Position numbers and translations under genes: made by a program. The notes under the pieces are model-generated. The model was not told the DNA's origin. It saw nothing but the letters and a program-made list of their open reading frames with translations, and searched no databases. A stretch of 64,000 nucleotides of DNA from Natronomonas halophila (lineage in GTDB: Archaea; Halobacteriota; Halobacteria; Halobacteriales; Haloarculaceae), in assembly GCF_013391085.1 (NCBI RefSeq), contig NZ_CP058334.1:1736001-1800000 (forward strand). Direction: 5' to 3'. Below, piece by piece: positions 1 through 7,725 of the stretch (position 1 is its first letter; each line of letters starts with the position of its first letter).

Positions 1-1
1 G

Positions 2-949
2 GTTCGGGTCTGTAGCCAGTGCGGTGCGCTCCACCGCGGCAACCGCTGGATAGACGTCGGCGCCCGCGACTACACCGACATCGCCATCGAGGAGACGGCC
101 GAGCGGTTGGCGGTCCACGTCGACGCCCACGATATCGACTGGGGCGTCGAACCCGAACAGGTCGACCAGAACACCATCCGGATGCACACGGTGTTCACCG
201 GCATCATCCGCGATACGCCGCTACAGGAGGAGGTCACCGTCCCCGTCTACATCGCCCGGGAGACCTGCGACCGCTGTGGCCGCATCGCGGGCGACTACTA
301 CGCCTCCATCGTGCAGGTCCGGGGTACCGAGCGCACGCCGACACCCGAAGAACAGGACCGCGCCATCGAAATCGCCGAGGAGTTCGTCGCTGACCGCGAG
401 GAGGACGGCGACCGCGAGGCGTTCATCACCGAGACCACGGAGATGAAAGACGGCGTGAACATGAAGGTCTCGACCAACAAACTCGGCCAGACCATCGCCG
501 AACGCATCGTCCGCGAGTTGGGCGGGGCCGTCTCCGAGGCGCCTACGCTGGTCACCGAGGACAGCGACGGCAACGAGGTCTACCGGGTCACCTTCACCGC
601 GCGCCTGCCGCCCTTCGTCCCCGGCGACGTTATCGACCTCGACGACGGCGAGGGCCCCGTCCTCGTCACCAGCGCCCACGGGAACCTGAAGGGCACCCGT
701 CTGGAAACGGGCGACCGCTACGAGGCCGACTTCGAGGACGGTATCGCGCCCGAGGCCCGAAAACTCGGCACTCGCGAGGACGCCGAGGACACGACCGTCG
801 TGACCGTGGAAGACGCCCACGCCGTGCAGGTGCTCGACCCCGAGACCTACGAATCCAAGACGATTCCGCGCCCCGACTACATGGACCCGGATGCCGACGA
901 GGTACCGGTGCTCAAACACCGCGACGGCCTGCATATCCTCCCCGAATAG
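2..949 (+). CDS. nmd3: NMD3-like ribosomal export/zinc-finger protein, 5' partial
   Basis: The reading frame is open from base 2, so the amino end lies outside the window and about 315 residues are visible. It begins inside a zinc-finger stretch (VCSQCG), and a second CxxC unit (CDRCGR) follows about 80 residues later, as expected for the N-terminal zinc region of NMD3. The rest matches the NMD3 body, with the run DGVNMKVSTNKLGQ and a C-terminal beta-rich region. In eukaryotes NMD3 escorts the 60S subunit out of the nucleus; the archaeal homologue presumably binds the large subunit during maturation or quality control, which is inference. The downstream gene starts 1 base after the stop, so the two are probably co-transcribed and translationally coupled. 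Confidence 0.85.
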   Translation, partial: VRVCSQCGALHRGNRWIDVGARDYTDIAIEETAERLAVHVDAHDIDWGVEPEQVDQNTIRMHTVFTGIIRDTPLQEEVTVPVYIARETCDRCGRIAGDYYASIVQVRGTERTPTPEEQDRAIEIAEEFVADREEDGDREAFITETTEMKDGVNMKVSTNKLGQTIAERIVRELGGAVSEAPTLVTEDSDGNEVYRVTFTARLPPFVPGDVIDLDDGEGPVLVTSAHGNLKGTRLETGDRYEADFEDGIAPEARKLGTREDAEDTTVVTVEDAHAVQVLDPETYESKTIPRPDYMDPDADEVPVLKHRDGLHILPE

Positions 950-950
950 C

Positions 951-1970
951 GTGTCGCCCCTCGCCGCGCTCGTTTCGAAACCCCGCACGCAGGATGCCAT
1001 CGACGCCCTGCGCGCGGAGGGCGTCTACGATTCGACGAGAAGCGTTGCTGAATACGACAACGAACGAGTGGCGATTCCCGTCCACGAGGCGCCTGCGGAA
1101 ACGGCCGTCGATGACACGCGCAAGGTCGACCTGCCGACCAGAGCGCGCGGCCTCGACGACGTTCTGGCCGCTCGCGGCGCCAGCGAGGAAACCATCACGG
1201 CTGCTCCGTCCTCGTGGGCCGTCGTCGGCGATATCGTGCTGGCGGATTTCGGCGATGTCTCCGCCGAATCGACGCTTGACGCCGACGAGCGCGAAATCGT
1301 CGGCGAGGCGCTACTCGAACTCCACGGCAACGCCGACACCGTCCTCGCTCGCGGTGGTATTTCGGGCACCCGCAGGGAACCCTCGCCGGAGGTCGTCGCG
1401 GGGACGGGCGAAACCGAAACGGTCCACGTCGAACACGGCACCAACTACGCGGTCGATTTCTCGAAGGTGATGTTCTCGCCGGGAAACAAGGCCGAACGCG
1501 CCCGGATGGGAGACATCGTCGGACCGGGCGAGCGCGTCTTCGATATGTTCGCCGGCATCGGCTATTTCACGCTCCCGATGGCGCGGGCCGGCGCCGAGGT
1601 GACCGCCGCCGAAATCAACCCCGAGTCCTTTCGGCTGCTCGTCGAGAACGCACGGCTGAACGATGTTTCCGACCGTGTCGAAGCGGTCCTCGGCGACTGC
1701 CGCGACGTGGAGACGACGGCCGACCGGGTCGTGATGGGGTATTACGACGGACATGAGTACCTTGACTCGGCGCTGGATACGCTCGTTTCGGGCGGCACGC
1801 TCCATCTACACGAGGCGACGCCGGAACCGCTGTTTCCCGACCGGCCGGTCGACCGACTGACTGCGGCCGCCGACCAGGCGGGGCGGTCCGTCGAGATAGC
1901 GGACACACGCGTTGTGAAAAGCCACAGCGAAGGCGTCGTCCACGCCGTCGTCGACGCCGTCGTCGAGTAG
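951..1970 (+). CDS. taw2: Class I SAM-dependent enzyme of the Trm5/TYW2 family, probably Taw2
   Basis: A 339-residue protein starting at GTG 951, 1 base after the nmd3 stop; an ATG in frame at 891 would overlap nmd3 by 59 bases. Around residues 195-210 it has the SAM-binding motif DMFAGIGYFTLPMA, followed by an acidic strand end (AAEINPES) and GDCRD. GIGYF is closer to TYW2/Taw2 than to Trm5, which usually has GVGPF. Taw2 transfers the aminocarboxypropyl group of SAM to 4-demethylwyosine at position 37 of tRNA-Phe. The residue pattern after strand 4 (MGYYDG) also differs from the NLP motif of Trm5. Family assignment is firm; the choice of Taw2 over Trm5 is an inference from motifs. Confidence 0.75.
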   Translation: MSPLAALVSKPRTQDAIDALRAEGVYDSTRSVAEYDNERVAIPVHEAPAETAVDDTRKVDLPTRARGLDDVLAARGASEETITAAPSSWAVVGDIVLADFGDVSAESTLDADEREIVGEALLELHGNADTVLARGGISGTRREPSPEVVAGTGETETVHVEHGTNYAVDFSKVMFSPGNKAERARMGDIVGPGERVFDMFAGIGYFTLPMARAGAEVTAAEINPESFRLLVENARLNDVSDRVEAVLGDCRDVETTADRVVMGYYDGHEYLDSALDTLVSGGTLHLHEATPEPLFPDRPVDRLTAAADQAGRSVEIADTRVVKSHSEGVVHAVVDAVVE

Positions 1971-2052
1971 GCTATCGTGCGAACACTGCCTTCGGTGTCG
2001 GGAGTGCCTGACACGACGAGGGACTTATAGGGGGAAAGGGCAAACTACCGCT

Positions 2053-2154
2053 ATGGATTTCGGCCCTGACCTCGACCGGCAGCAGATTATGGCGCTGCTG
2101 TTCGTCTTCCTGATGATCATGTGGATGGTCGCGACCGCGGCGACCATCCTGTAG
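2053..2154 (+). CDS. 33-residue single-membrane-span microprotein
   Basis: A tiny gene of 34 codons including the stop. The product has a short acidic head (MDFGPDLDRQQ) and then one continuous hydrophobic helix to the C-terminus, LLFVFLMIMWMVATAATIL. A TATA-like GGACTTATAGG lies about 25-30 bases before the ATG, consistent with a leaderless or short-leader transcript. The stop codon is directly next to the stop codon of the convergent helicase gene, with no spacer. The amphipathic head plus one span is typical of small membrane-protein regulators or subunits, but no function can be assigned. The start, promoter spacing and hydrophobicity together make it more than a chance frame. Confidence 0.6.
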   Translation: MDFGPDLDRQQIMALLFVFLMIMWMVATAATIL

Positions 2155-3912
2155 TTACTCGTCGCCCCAGACGTCCGACAGCGGGTGGTCGTCCAGCGAC
2201 CCCGAGCGGCGCGCACTTTTCGACGCCGACTGACTCCGTGAGGTGGTCGTCCCGCCTGCGGACTCCCCCGCGTTCGTCGTGTCGGCGACGCCCTTCGGGT
2301 CGAACGGCGGGAGGTCGGGTTGGGACATGCGGTCGACCTGTTCGGCGAACCACTCGGGCATGTCGTGGCGCGCCCGCTCGAAGAGGTCCAGAAGCGAGGA
2401 ATCGGCGAGATACGTCGCCCCGTAATCATCCGGCGAGCGGACCACGCGGCCGCAGGCCTGGATGACCGTTCGCAGCGCCGTCCGGTAATACCAGCCCCAC
2501 TGGCCGTCTTCGAGGCGTTGGGCGACCCGCGAATCGTTCGTGTTCGGATACGGTGCCTTGCAGAGCACCTGCCACCGGCAGAGGTCGTCCTTCAAATCGA
2601 GGGCTTCCTCCATCTTCACCGAGACGAAGACGTCGGGGTCGTCGGCGCGCTTCCAGCCCGACAGCGCGGCGTCGCGGGTCTCCTTGTCGTGGCCGCGCAC
2701 GCGGTCCGAAACGCCGAAATCGTCCAGCAACTCGTAGAGGTGGTCGGCGATGTCGTAGGAGTGGGCGTGAATCAGCCCCTTCTCGTCGGGGTGTTCGTCC
2801 ATCAGGCGGACGATGGTGCGGGCGACTTTTGGCAGCGTCTCGTCGCGCTTTTCGTAGGTCATCTTCCCCTGTGTCACGTCGTAGAGCGGCCGGTTCTCGA
2901 CGGGGAACGTGTGCGGGACGTCGACGAGCGCGACGTTGTCGGGGTCCAGTCCCGCGCTGCGGCAGAAGGCGTCCTTGTTGAGGATGGTCGCCGACAGGAG
3001 CGCGAACTTGGTGCCGCGGTCCCAGACCGTGTGATGCAGGTAGCGTGCGGGGTCCAGTGGCTTGACCGAGATGGCACGATTCCGTGATTGGTCGGCGACC
3101 CACGTCGTCGGACTGTCGGTGTCCCGCAGGTCTTCGAGGAACCAGCCCAAATCCCGGACCAGTTCGGCCAACTGGTCTCGCTCCTCGGCTTCCTCGGGCG
3201 TGAGTTCGGCCTTACCGCGCAACTCCTCCTGGCGGCGCGAACAGACCGTCGTCAGCCGTTCGGCGTAGTCCTCGACGTCGCTCAAATCGTCGATTTCGGG
3301 CGGTTCGCAGGCATCCCAGACCGGGATTTCCGCGGGCGAAAGGTCGATAGTCGCGTACATCTCCGCCCACTCCGCGAGGCCGTGGGCCTCGTCGACGACG
3401 ACGACGTCCCGGGTACCGAAGACGTCGCTGCCGGCGGTCTGCATGAAGTAGGCGAGCGTCATCGCCGCGATTTCGCGGTTCGAGGCGATAGAGCGGTCCG
3501 AGAAGTACGGGCACCGATGTTTGACCGGGCAGTTGAACCCCCGCTCGCGGGCGCAGGGCGCCTGATTAACCGGCGTCGAGGTTTCGCCCGGCAGGATACA
3601 CGAGTAGTTGGCCTTGCCGCGGATGACGCTCAGATCTTCGAGCAACTCGTCGCCCTCGACGTCGTCGAGTTGGGAGACCTGCGGCGTCGTGTAGTAGGCG
3701 CCGACGGGTTTGGCGGCCTCGCCGGAGCCGGCGTGTCGCGCGCACCCGGCGATGGCCCGCGCCAGCAGGGACTTGCCGCTGCCGGTCGGCGCGCGCACTA
3801 ACACGACGTCGTTGCCGGCCTCGAAGGCGGCGCGGATGTCGCTGAGGGCCTGCTCTTGGGCGCCCCGGAAGGAGGGTGCGGGGAACTCATCGACGATACG
3901 CGACGGGTCCAC
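2155..3912 (-). CDS. XPD/Rad3-type ATP-dependent DNA helicase
   Basis: A 585-residue superfamily 2 helicase. It has a Walker A motif APTGSGKS near residue 45, a DEAH box (VVVDEAHG) near residue 174, and motif VI QACGRVVRS near residue 489. Four cysteines between about residues 104 and 135 (one each in YSC, APC, NCP and RCP) match the iron-sulfur domain of XPD, FancJ and DinG helicases. The enzyme should unwind DNA 5'-to-3' with ATP, probably in repair. It is transcribed leftward and ends exactly beside the microprotein stop. Haloarchaea usually carry several members of this family, so a precise equivalent of eukaryotic XPD is not claimed. Confidence 0.85.
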   Translation of the reverse strand: MDPSRIVDEFPAPSFRGAQEQALSDIRAAFEAGNDVVLVRAPTGSGKSLLARAIAGCARHAGSGEAAKPVGAYYTTPQVSQLDDVEGDELLEDLSVIRGKANYSCILPGETSTPVNQAPCARERGFNCPVKHRCPYFSDRSIASNREIAAMTLAYFMQTAGSDVFGTRDVVVVDEAHGLAEWAEMYATIDLSPAEIPVWDACEPPEIDDLSDVEDYAERLTTVCSRRQEELRGKAELTPEEAEERDQLAELVRDLGWFLEDLRDTDSPTTWVADQSRNRAISVKPLDPARYLHHTVWDRGTKFALLSATILNKDAFCRSAGLDPDNVALVDVPHTFPVENRPLYDVTQGKMTYEKRDETLPKVARTIVRLMDEHPDEKGLIHAHSYDIADHLYELLDDFGVSDRVRGHDKETRDAALSGWKRADDPDVFVSVKMEEALDLKDDLCRWQVLCKAPYPNTNDSRVAQRLEDGQWGWYYRTALRTVIQACGRVVRSPDDYGATYLADSSLLDLFERARHDMPEWFAEQVDRMSQPDLPPFDPKGVADTTNAGESAGGTTTSRSQSASKSARRSGSLDDHPLSDVWGDE

Positions 3913-4127
3913 AGCGAACCGAACGCCGTCGGCGGCCTAAAGTCCTCCCTTAGACGAACGCGGTCACGGTTATGACAATGCGAAGTGTCACCCGAACGGG
4001 GGCCGGTGCCCTCGTCGCGGCCGCTCCGGCCGTCCTCGCGGGCTTCGAGCGAGGTCAGGAGGGGCAGGGTGGAACGTGGAGTAAGTTTTTCACCCTCCCC
4101 GGCCCAACTGGGGTGTGGGTAGTTAAC

Positions 4128-4382
4128 ATGGGAATCAGAACGTCGCTCCAACAGGCGCGGTGGTTAACGTTCGCGGCCCTCGCGGTCGCCATCTGGTCGG
4201 TGGTCATCTGGTTCGAGGTACTCAACGGAATCGAGTGGGCGTCGATGAACTACATCGGCCGCTCTGCCCCAAGCGGGGTCATCGGGCTCCTCGTCCTCGG
4301 GGCGTTCATCGCCCTGCTGGTCGCCGTGTTCGGCGAACTCGGTGAAGAAGATCCGTCGCCGGAGAGTTGGCCCCCCGAATGA
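4128..4382 (+). CDS. Small two-span membrane protein, unknown function
   Basis: An 84-residue protein. The frame is open back to 3972, but the start at ATG 4128 (MGIRTSLQQ) is preferred because the upstream translation is not protein-like and a T-rich promoter-like stretch (AAGTTTTTCACC) sits about 40 bases before it. Two hydrophobic helices lie at about residues 10-32 and 50-72, followed by an acidic, proline-rich tail. The stop overlaps the next start as ATGA, so it is the first gene of a three-gene coupled unit. I do not recognise a characterised family. Confidence 0.65.
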   Translation: MGIRTSLQQARWLTFAALAVAIWSVVIWFEVLNGIEWASMNYIGRSAPSGVIGLLVLGAFIALLVAVFGELGEEDPSPESWPPE

Positions 4383-4522
4383 CGTACTTCGAGTGTACCG
4401 AATGCGGGCAGATGGGTAACTTCACGAGAATGGAGCGGTCCGAACTCCGCCAGCGGTGTCCGTCCTGCGAGGAGGAAACCGTCTGGGAAACCGCCTTCGA
4501 GGCCGAGGAGGGGACGTTTTGA
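4379..4522 (+). CDS. 47-residue zinc-ribbon protein
   Basis: A small protein with two CxxC pairs, CTECG near residue 6 and CPSCE near residue 27, spaced as in a zinc ribbon. The C-terminus is acidic (EAEEGTF). Its ATG overlaps the stop of the upstream membrane-protein gene (ATGA) and its own stop overlaps the next start (TTGA), so the three are translationally coupled. Zinc ribbons of this size in haloarchaea often act as protein or nucleic-acid adaptors, but nothing here identifies a target. Confidence 0.7.
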   Translation: MTYFECTECGQMGNFTRMERSELRQRCPSCEEETVWETAFEAEEGTF

Positions 4523-4851
4523 TTACCTTCGAGGTCAGCGACCGCCTCTCTGAGGCCGCCGAGGAGTGGGCCGAGGCGCGGCTGGAGGACGAAGACGAGG
4601 CGCTCGAAACCAAGGTCGAACAGGCGCTGCTGGAGGTCGAACACCTCGTTTCCGGCGCCCACGAAGTCGACTTCGAGGTCGAGGGCCGGACCGTCCACCA
4701 CGAGCCGACCGACGCCTTGGCGGCGTTCCTCGACCAGCAGGCGACGGAGAAGGGCATCGACGAGTCGGACGTGCTCGCACTCTACGTCGACCTGTTCGCA
4801 CGCGTGTTCCTCGACGACGAGGAACGCCCGTCCAACGCGCCGCCGACCTGA
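4519..4851 (+). CDS. Acidic 110-residue haloarchaeal protein, unknown function
   Basis: The start is taken as TTG 4519, which overlaps the upstream TGA and gives a product beginning ITFEVSDRL. An ATG at 4456 would add residues that lie inside the zinc-ribbon gene in another frame and are not protein-like. The product is acidic and mostly helical, with a charged heptad-like stretch (EEWAEARLEDEDEALETK). No catalytic motif or membrane segment is visible. It is the last gene of the 4128-4851 operon. Confidence 0.6.
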   Translation: MITFEVSDRLSEAAEEWAEARLEDEDEALETKVEQALLEVEHLVSGAHEVDFEVEGRTVHHEPTDALAAFLDQQATEKGIDESDVLALYVDLFARVFLDDEERPSNAPPT

Positions 4852-4923
4852 TACGGGCCGTCCTGTGTTGGAGGCCCTTTTATACGCAGAGCGTAGTGAC
4901 TGCTCGACGGGCCCCACACAAAC

Positions 4924-4930
4924 CTTAATA
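4924..4930 (+). promoter_or_regulatory. TATA element for the 4954 gene
   Basis: CTTAATA is centred about 27 bases before the ATG at 4954, the spacing expected if the transcript begins at or next to the start codon. Confidence 0.5.
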
Positions 4931-4953
4931 CTACGTCTCCAGTATGTGTCATC

Positions 4954-5091
4954 ATGTCACACAAGGACGGCGAATGGCGCCCCAAGGGCGCGACCGAGAC
5001 GTTCAACGGGTTCGAAGTCTGGGACCACGGCGTCTGGCCGAACGAACTCCACACGGGCGAGGTCGACGGCGACGTCTCCTTGGAGGACTAA
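4954..5091 (+). CDS. 45-residue hydrophilic protein, unknown function
   Basis: A short gene reading MSHKDGEWRPKGATETF at the start and ending in acidic residues (DGDVSLED). It has three tryptophans in 45 residues and no cysteine or membrane segment. A good TATA element at 4924-4930 supports it as a real gene with little or no leader. The next gene converges, leaving 6 bases between the two stops. No family is recognised. Confidence 0.6.
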   Translation: MSHKDGEWRPKGATETFNGFEVWDHGVWPNELHTGEVDGDVSLED

Positions 5092-5097
5092 CGCTTT

Positions 5098-6330
5098 TTA
5101 CGGCGAGAACGCCGGAAACGCGCGACTGGTGCGGGGCGGAACGTAGAAGTTCGCCCGCGATTGGACCTCGATGAAGTTCAGCAGGCCGTTGTTCTTCCTG
5201 TCGGTTACCTGGTCGTGTTCGTCCCGGAGGAACCACCCGTTCATAGCCTTCCGCGTCGCCGCGAAGTCGTCGAGCGACGCCTGCAGCGACAGGAAGTGAA
5301 CGCCCGCTCTGCCGCCGTCGACCGTGTTGAAATCCCGTCTGAGGATGACGGGGTCCCCGTCCTCGCGCGCTCGAGCGACCTTTTCGTGGTGGCCGACGAC
5401 GCCGAACTCCTCGGCGTGCTCGAAGGCTTCGTCGAGAAACGGGACGTCGTCGGTAAATGAGTCGACGTCCTCGGGGGAGAACTCCGGCGAGAACATCCGG
5501 TCGACCCGCCCGCCTTCGTCCATGTCCCACCAGGCGTCGAGCGATTCGGTGAGGTGTGAGAGGTGCATCGTCGTGCCGCCGTCGAACCGGCCGTCCTCGA
5601 AGCGCCCGCTGTCGATAGTGACGCGGTCCTCGCTCGGCTGTGTGCCCTGCCGCATCGACATGAACCCGGTGAACATCGGGGCGTCGCGGGGGATGTCGTC
5701 CGGGACGCCCTCGGCGCCCGTGTGTTCGGCGGGGAGTCCCTCGCCGTGGAAGCCGGTTCGACGAGCGACGACCGAGAACACGTCGCCGAGTCGGGCGTCG
5801 AGTTCCCGGCCTTCGAGGGGTTCGGATTCCGAGAACAGCGCCGTCTCGGTGCGGACGAGATGCGAGGGAACGTCGGAGGCGAGGACGAGCGCGGCGTCGT
5901 ACGAGAGGAGGTCCGGGTCGTCCGTCCGCGACAGCACCTCCGGGTGACGAATCGGCGAGGCCTCCAACGCGCCGATTCGTTCGAAGTAGCGGGTCCCCCA
6001 CGCCAGCGTGTGGAGCAGTCCGTCAGGGGACCACTCGTAGGTGGCCTCCAGTTCGCGCATCGCGGTTTCTACGGTATCGGCGGCGTCGACGGATGGGTCG
6101 ACGTCCAGATCGACCAGGAGGACGCGATGGTACTGCGGCAAGTGATGATTACCGTGGGCATCCGTGTGGAGAACCGCGTCCCACGCGTGCTGTCGGTCGG
6201 GGACCTCGTGGGGGTTCGACGGCAGCGATACAGGGTCCCCTCGGTCCTGCGAGAGTAGCGTGGAACACCCCGGTATCGCCGCGACTCCGACGGCGGCCAA
6301 CCGCCCGAGCAACCCGCGTCGCGAGGTCAT
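5098..6330 (-). CDS. Tat-exported lipoprotein related to DyP-type peroxidases
   Basis: A 410-residue protein with twin arginines at residues 4-5, a hydrophobic stretch and a lipobox ending at Cys22 (AIPGC), so it is probably a Tat-exported lipoprotein. The mature part resembles the duplicated ferredoxin-like fold of dye-decolourising peroxidases: a strand near residue 70 (VLLVDLDVD), a following LAWGTRYFERIG segment, and near the C-terminus GVHFLSLQASLDDF and the tail NFYVPP. The usual GxxDG motif and the proximal-histidine segment (HxRxxNPR) are not evident, so heme binding is uncertain. It may be a degenerate or non-peroxidase branch. The 45-residue gene converges on its end. Confidence 0.6.
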   Translation of the reverse strand: MTSRRGLLGRLAAVGVAAIPGCSTLLSQDRGDPVSLPSNPHEVPDRQHAWDAVLHTDAHGNHHLPQYHRVLLVDLDVDPSVDAADTVETAMRELEATYEWSPDGLLHTLAWGTRYFERIGALEASPIRHPEVLSRTDDPDLLSYDAALVLASDVPSHLVRTETALFSESEPLEGRELDARLGDVFSVVARRTGFHGEGLPAEHTGAEGVPDDIPRDAPMFTGFMSMRQGTQPSEDRVTIDSGRFEDGRFDGGTTMHLSHLTESLDAWWDMDEGGRVDRMFSPEFSPEDVDSFTDDVPFLDEAFEHAEEFGVVGHHEKVARAREDGDPVILRRDFNTVDGGRAGVHFLSLQASLDDFAATRKAMNGWFLRDEHDQVTDRKNNGLLNFIEVQSRANFYVPPRTSRAFPAFSP

Positions 6331-6466
6331 GCTCTGGTCTACGTCTGAACGGCCAAAAACGTTTCTCAGGGTTTTTATCCGGGGATTTCAACGTATCCGG
6401 ATTCCGATGTGATGGGAAAAAGGGAGGTTCCACAAGGGTTTAGAACGGCGACTCGAAACTAGGTGT

Positions 6467-6595
6467 GTGGTAAACGGTATCGCACACCTCGGTTCGACGC
6501 CCGAAACGTCGATGACGTCACTGGCGGTCCTCGGTCTCGGACTCGTCGCTATCGCCGTCGTCACGTGGGATGCCTACAGACAACACTGGGATTGA
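6467..6595 (+). CDS. Single-span membrane microprotein (27 or 42 residues)
   Basis: The core is 27 residues from ATG 6512, with one hydrophobic helix, LAVLGLGLVAIAVVTW, and a short C-terminal tail (DAYRQHWD). An in-frame GTG at 6467 would give 42 residues. The stop lies 3 bases before the next start at 6599, so it seems to be the first gene of a small-membrane-protein operon. Start choice is uncertain because no clear ribosome-binding site decides between the two. Confidence 0.5.
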   Translation: MVNGIAHLGSTPETSMTSLAVLGLGLVAIAVVTWDAYRQHWD

Positions 6596-6598
6596 ACT

Positions 6599-6871
6599 AT
6601 GGCCGTCGAAACGAAGTCAACGACCGATTCGAACCTGACTCGAGCGCTCGGATACGTCCGTACGGCGGTCTACGTAGTCGCGACGCTGATTGGCCTCTCG
6701 ATTCTCGTCGTCGGCACCGTCGCCGTCATCGCCGGACTGAAGGGAACGTGGCACTGGTCCATCCACCTCGAATCGACGATACGGTATATGGCGACGCTGG
6801 TGGAGTACTTGCTTGCCCTGTTAGTGCCGCTCTTTGGAGTGCTCGTCGTCGGCCGGTGGTACGATGAGTAA
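6599..6871 (+). CDS. Small two-span membrane protein, unknown function
   Basis: A 90-residue protein with a polar head and two hydrophobic helices, about residues 18-42 and 60-84, ending in WYDE. The stretch between the helices (GTWHWSIHLESTIRYM) is aromatic and has two histidines. Its stop overlaps the following gene start by 8 bases. The next protein has a related layout, with aromatic residues between two helices. The pair could be accessory subunits of a respiratory or electron-transfer complex, given the neighbouring oxidoreductase genes, but this is inference. Confidence 0.6.
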   Translation: MAVETKSTTDSNLTRALGYVRTAVYVVATLIGLSILVVGTVAVIAGLKGTWHWSIHLESTIRYMATLVEYLLALLVPLFGVLVVGRWYDE

Positions 6872-7085
6872 CCGCCTCGGCACCGCGGCGCTGGCTTCGG
6901 CCGTCGGGTCGTTGCTCGCGGTGGTCGTCGGCATCGGCGTCGTCTCGCTGTTCGCCGAATGGCGCGGCGTCTGGACCAGTTACTTCCTGATGGAACGGAC
7001 GATAGACGCCGGCGCGCCCGTGGTGGCCGCGCTCGGCGTCCTCGCGTTGCTGGCGGGGTTCGTCGTCGTCTACGGGGCTACGTAG
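6864..7085 (+). CDS. Small two-span membrane protein, unknown function
   Basis: A 73-residue protein from ATG 6864 (MSNRLGTAAL), overlapping the upstream gene. Two hydrophobic helices (about residues 8-28 and 48-70) flank an aromatic loop (EWRGVWTSYFLMERT). The loop resembles that of the preceding protein, where tryptophans and an ERT/EST-type motif also precede helix 2, so the two may be diverged paralogues. The end overlaps by 8 bases the end of the convergent TorD-like gene. Confidence 0.6.
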   Translation: MSNRLGTAALASAVGSLLAVVVGIGVVSLFAEWRGVWTSYFLMERTIDAGAPVVAALGVLALLAGFVVVYGAT

Positions 7086-7725
7086 GCACCTGCTGGGCGA
7101 CGAGTTCGTCCTCGAACTCGACGAGGCCGACGAACACCTCCGTCGCGGCGAGAAAGAGGTTCGCCTCTGCTTCCTTCATGTCGAACTCGTCCTGAACCGT
7201 TTCGAGGAACGCCTCGTGCCATCGCCCGAGGTGTTCGTCGAGGAAGACCCGCTCGAAGCCGAAGGCGGCCTCCTCTCCGCGTCGCTGGCGGTCGACCAGA
7301 TCGCGGAGGAACGCGAGTTCGACGGCGATGTGGTCGTTTTCCTCGGGGTAGTCCTCGTGGGGCTTCCAACCCGCCGCCGAGTAATCCGCCTCCAGTTCCG
7401 CGAGTCCCTCGCCGATGAAGTCCGTGTCCTCGCGATAGTAGGTCTCGTGGGGAAGCGCCGGTGGACGCGGCCCCACGAACAGCCGTGTGTACTCCGTTCG
7501 GAGTTCGTCGGAAACGTCCTCGACCGACCGCGACCGGTTGGCTTCGATGAACGCCTCGAGCCGTTCGAAGCCGCGGTCCATCGGGTCGTTGATTTCTCCC
7601 TCGGGGACGGCTACCTCGTCGGAGAACAGCCGTCCGAGGAACTCCTCGTCGGGGGCGTCGTAGAACACCTCGATGAGGAAATCGATCACTTCCAGTCGCG
7701 CCTCGTAGATTTGAGTTTCGTCCAT
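7078..7725 (-). CDS. TorD/DmsD-family molybdoenzyme chaperone
   Basis: A 215-residue helical protein. It carries the family signatures EYTRLFVGP with PHETYY near residues 78-100, and PEENDHIAVELAFL near residues 147-160. TorD/DmsD proteins bind the Tat signal and apo-form of DMSO-reductase-family enzymes and promote cofactor insertion. Its start overlaps the stop of the HdrA/MvhD-like gene by 1 base (TGATG), so the two are coupled. The obvious client is the Tat-signal formate dehydrogenase encoded divergently at 10077. Confidence 0.85.
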   Translation of the reverse strand: MDETQIYEARLEVIDFLIEVFYDAPDEEFLGRLFSDEVAVPEGEINDPMDRGFERLEAFIEANRSRSVEDVSDELRTEYTRLFVGPRPPALPHETYYREDTDFIGEGLAELEADYSAAGWKPHEDYPEENDHIAVELAFLRDLVDRQRRGEEAAFGFERVFLDEHLGRWHEAFLETVQDEFDMKEAEANLFLAATEVFVGLVEFEDELVAQQVPT

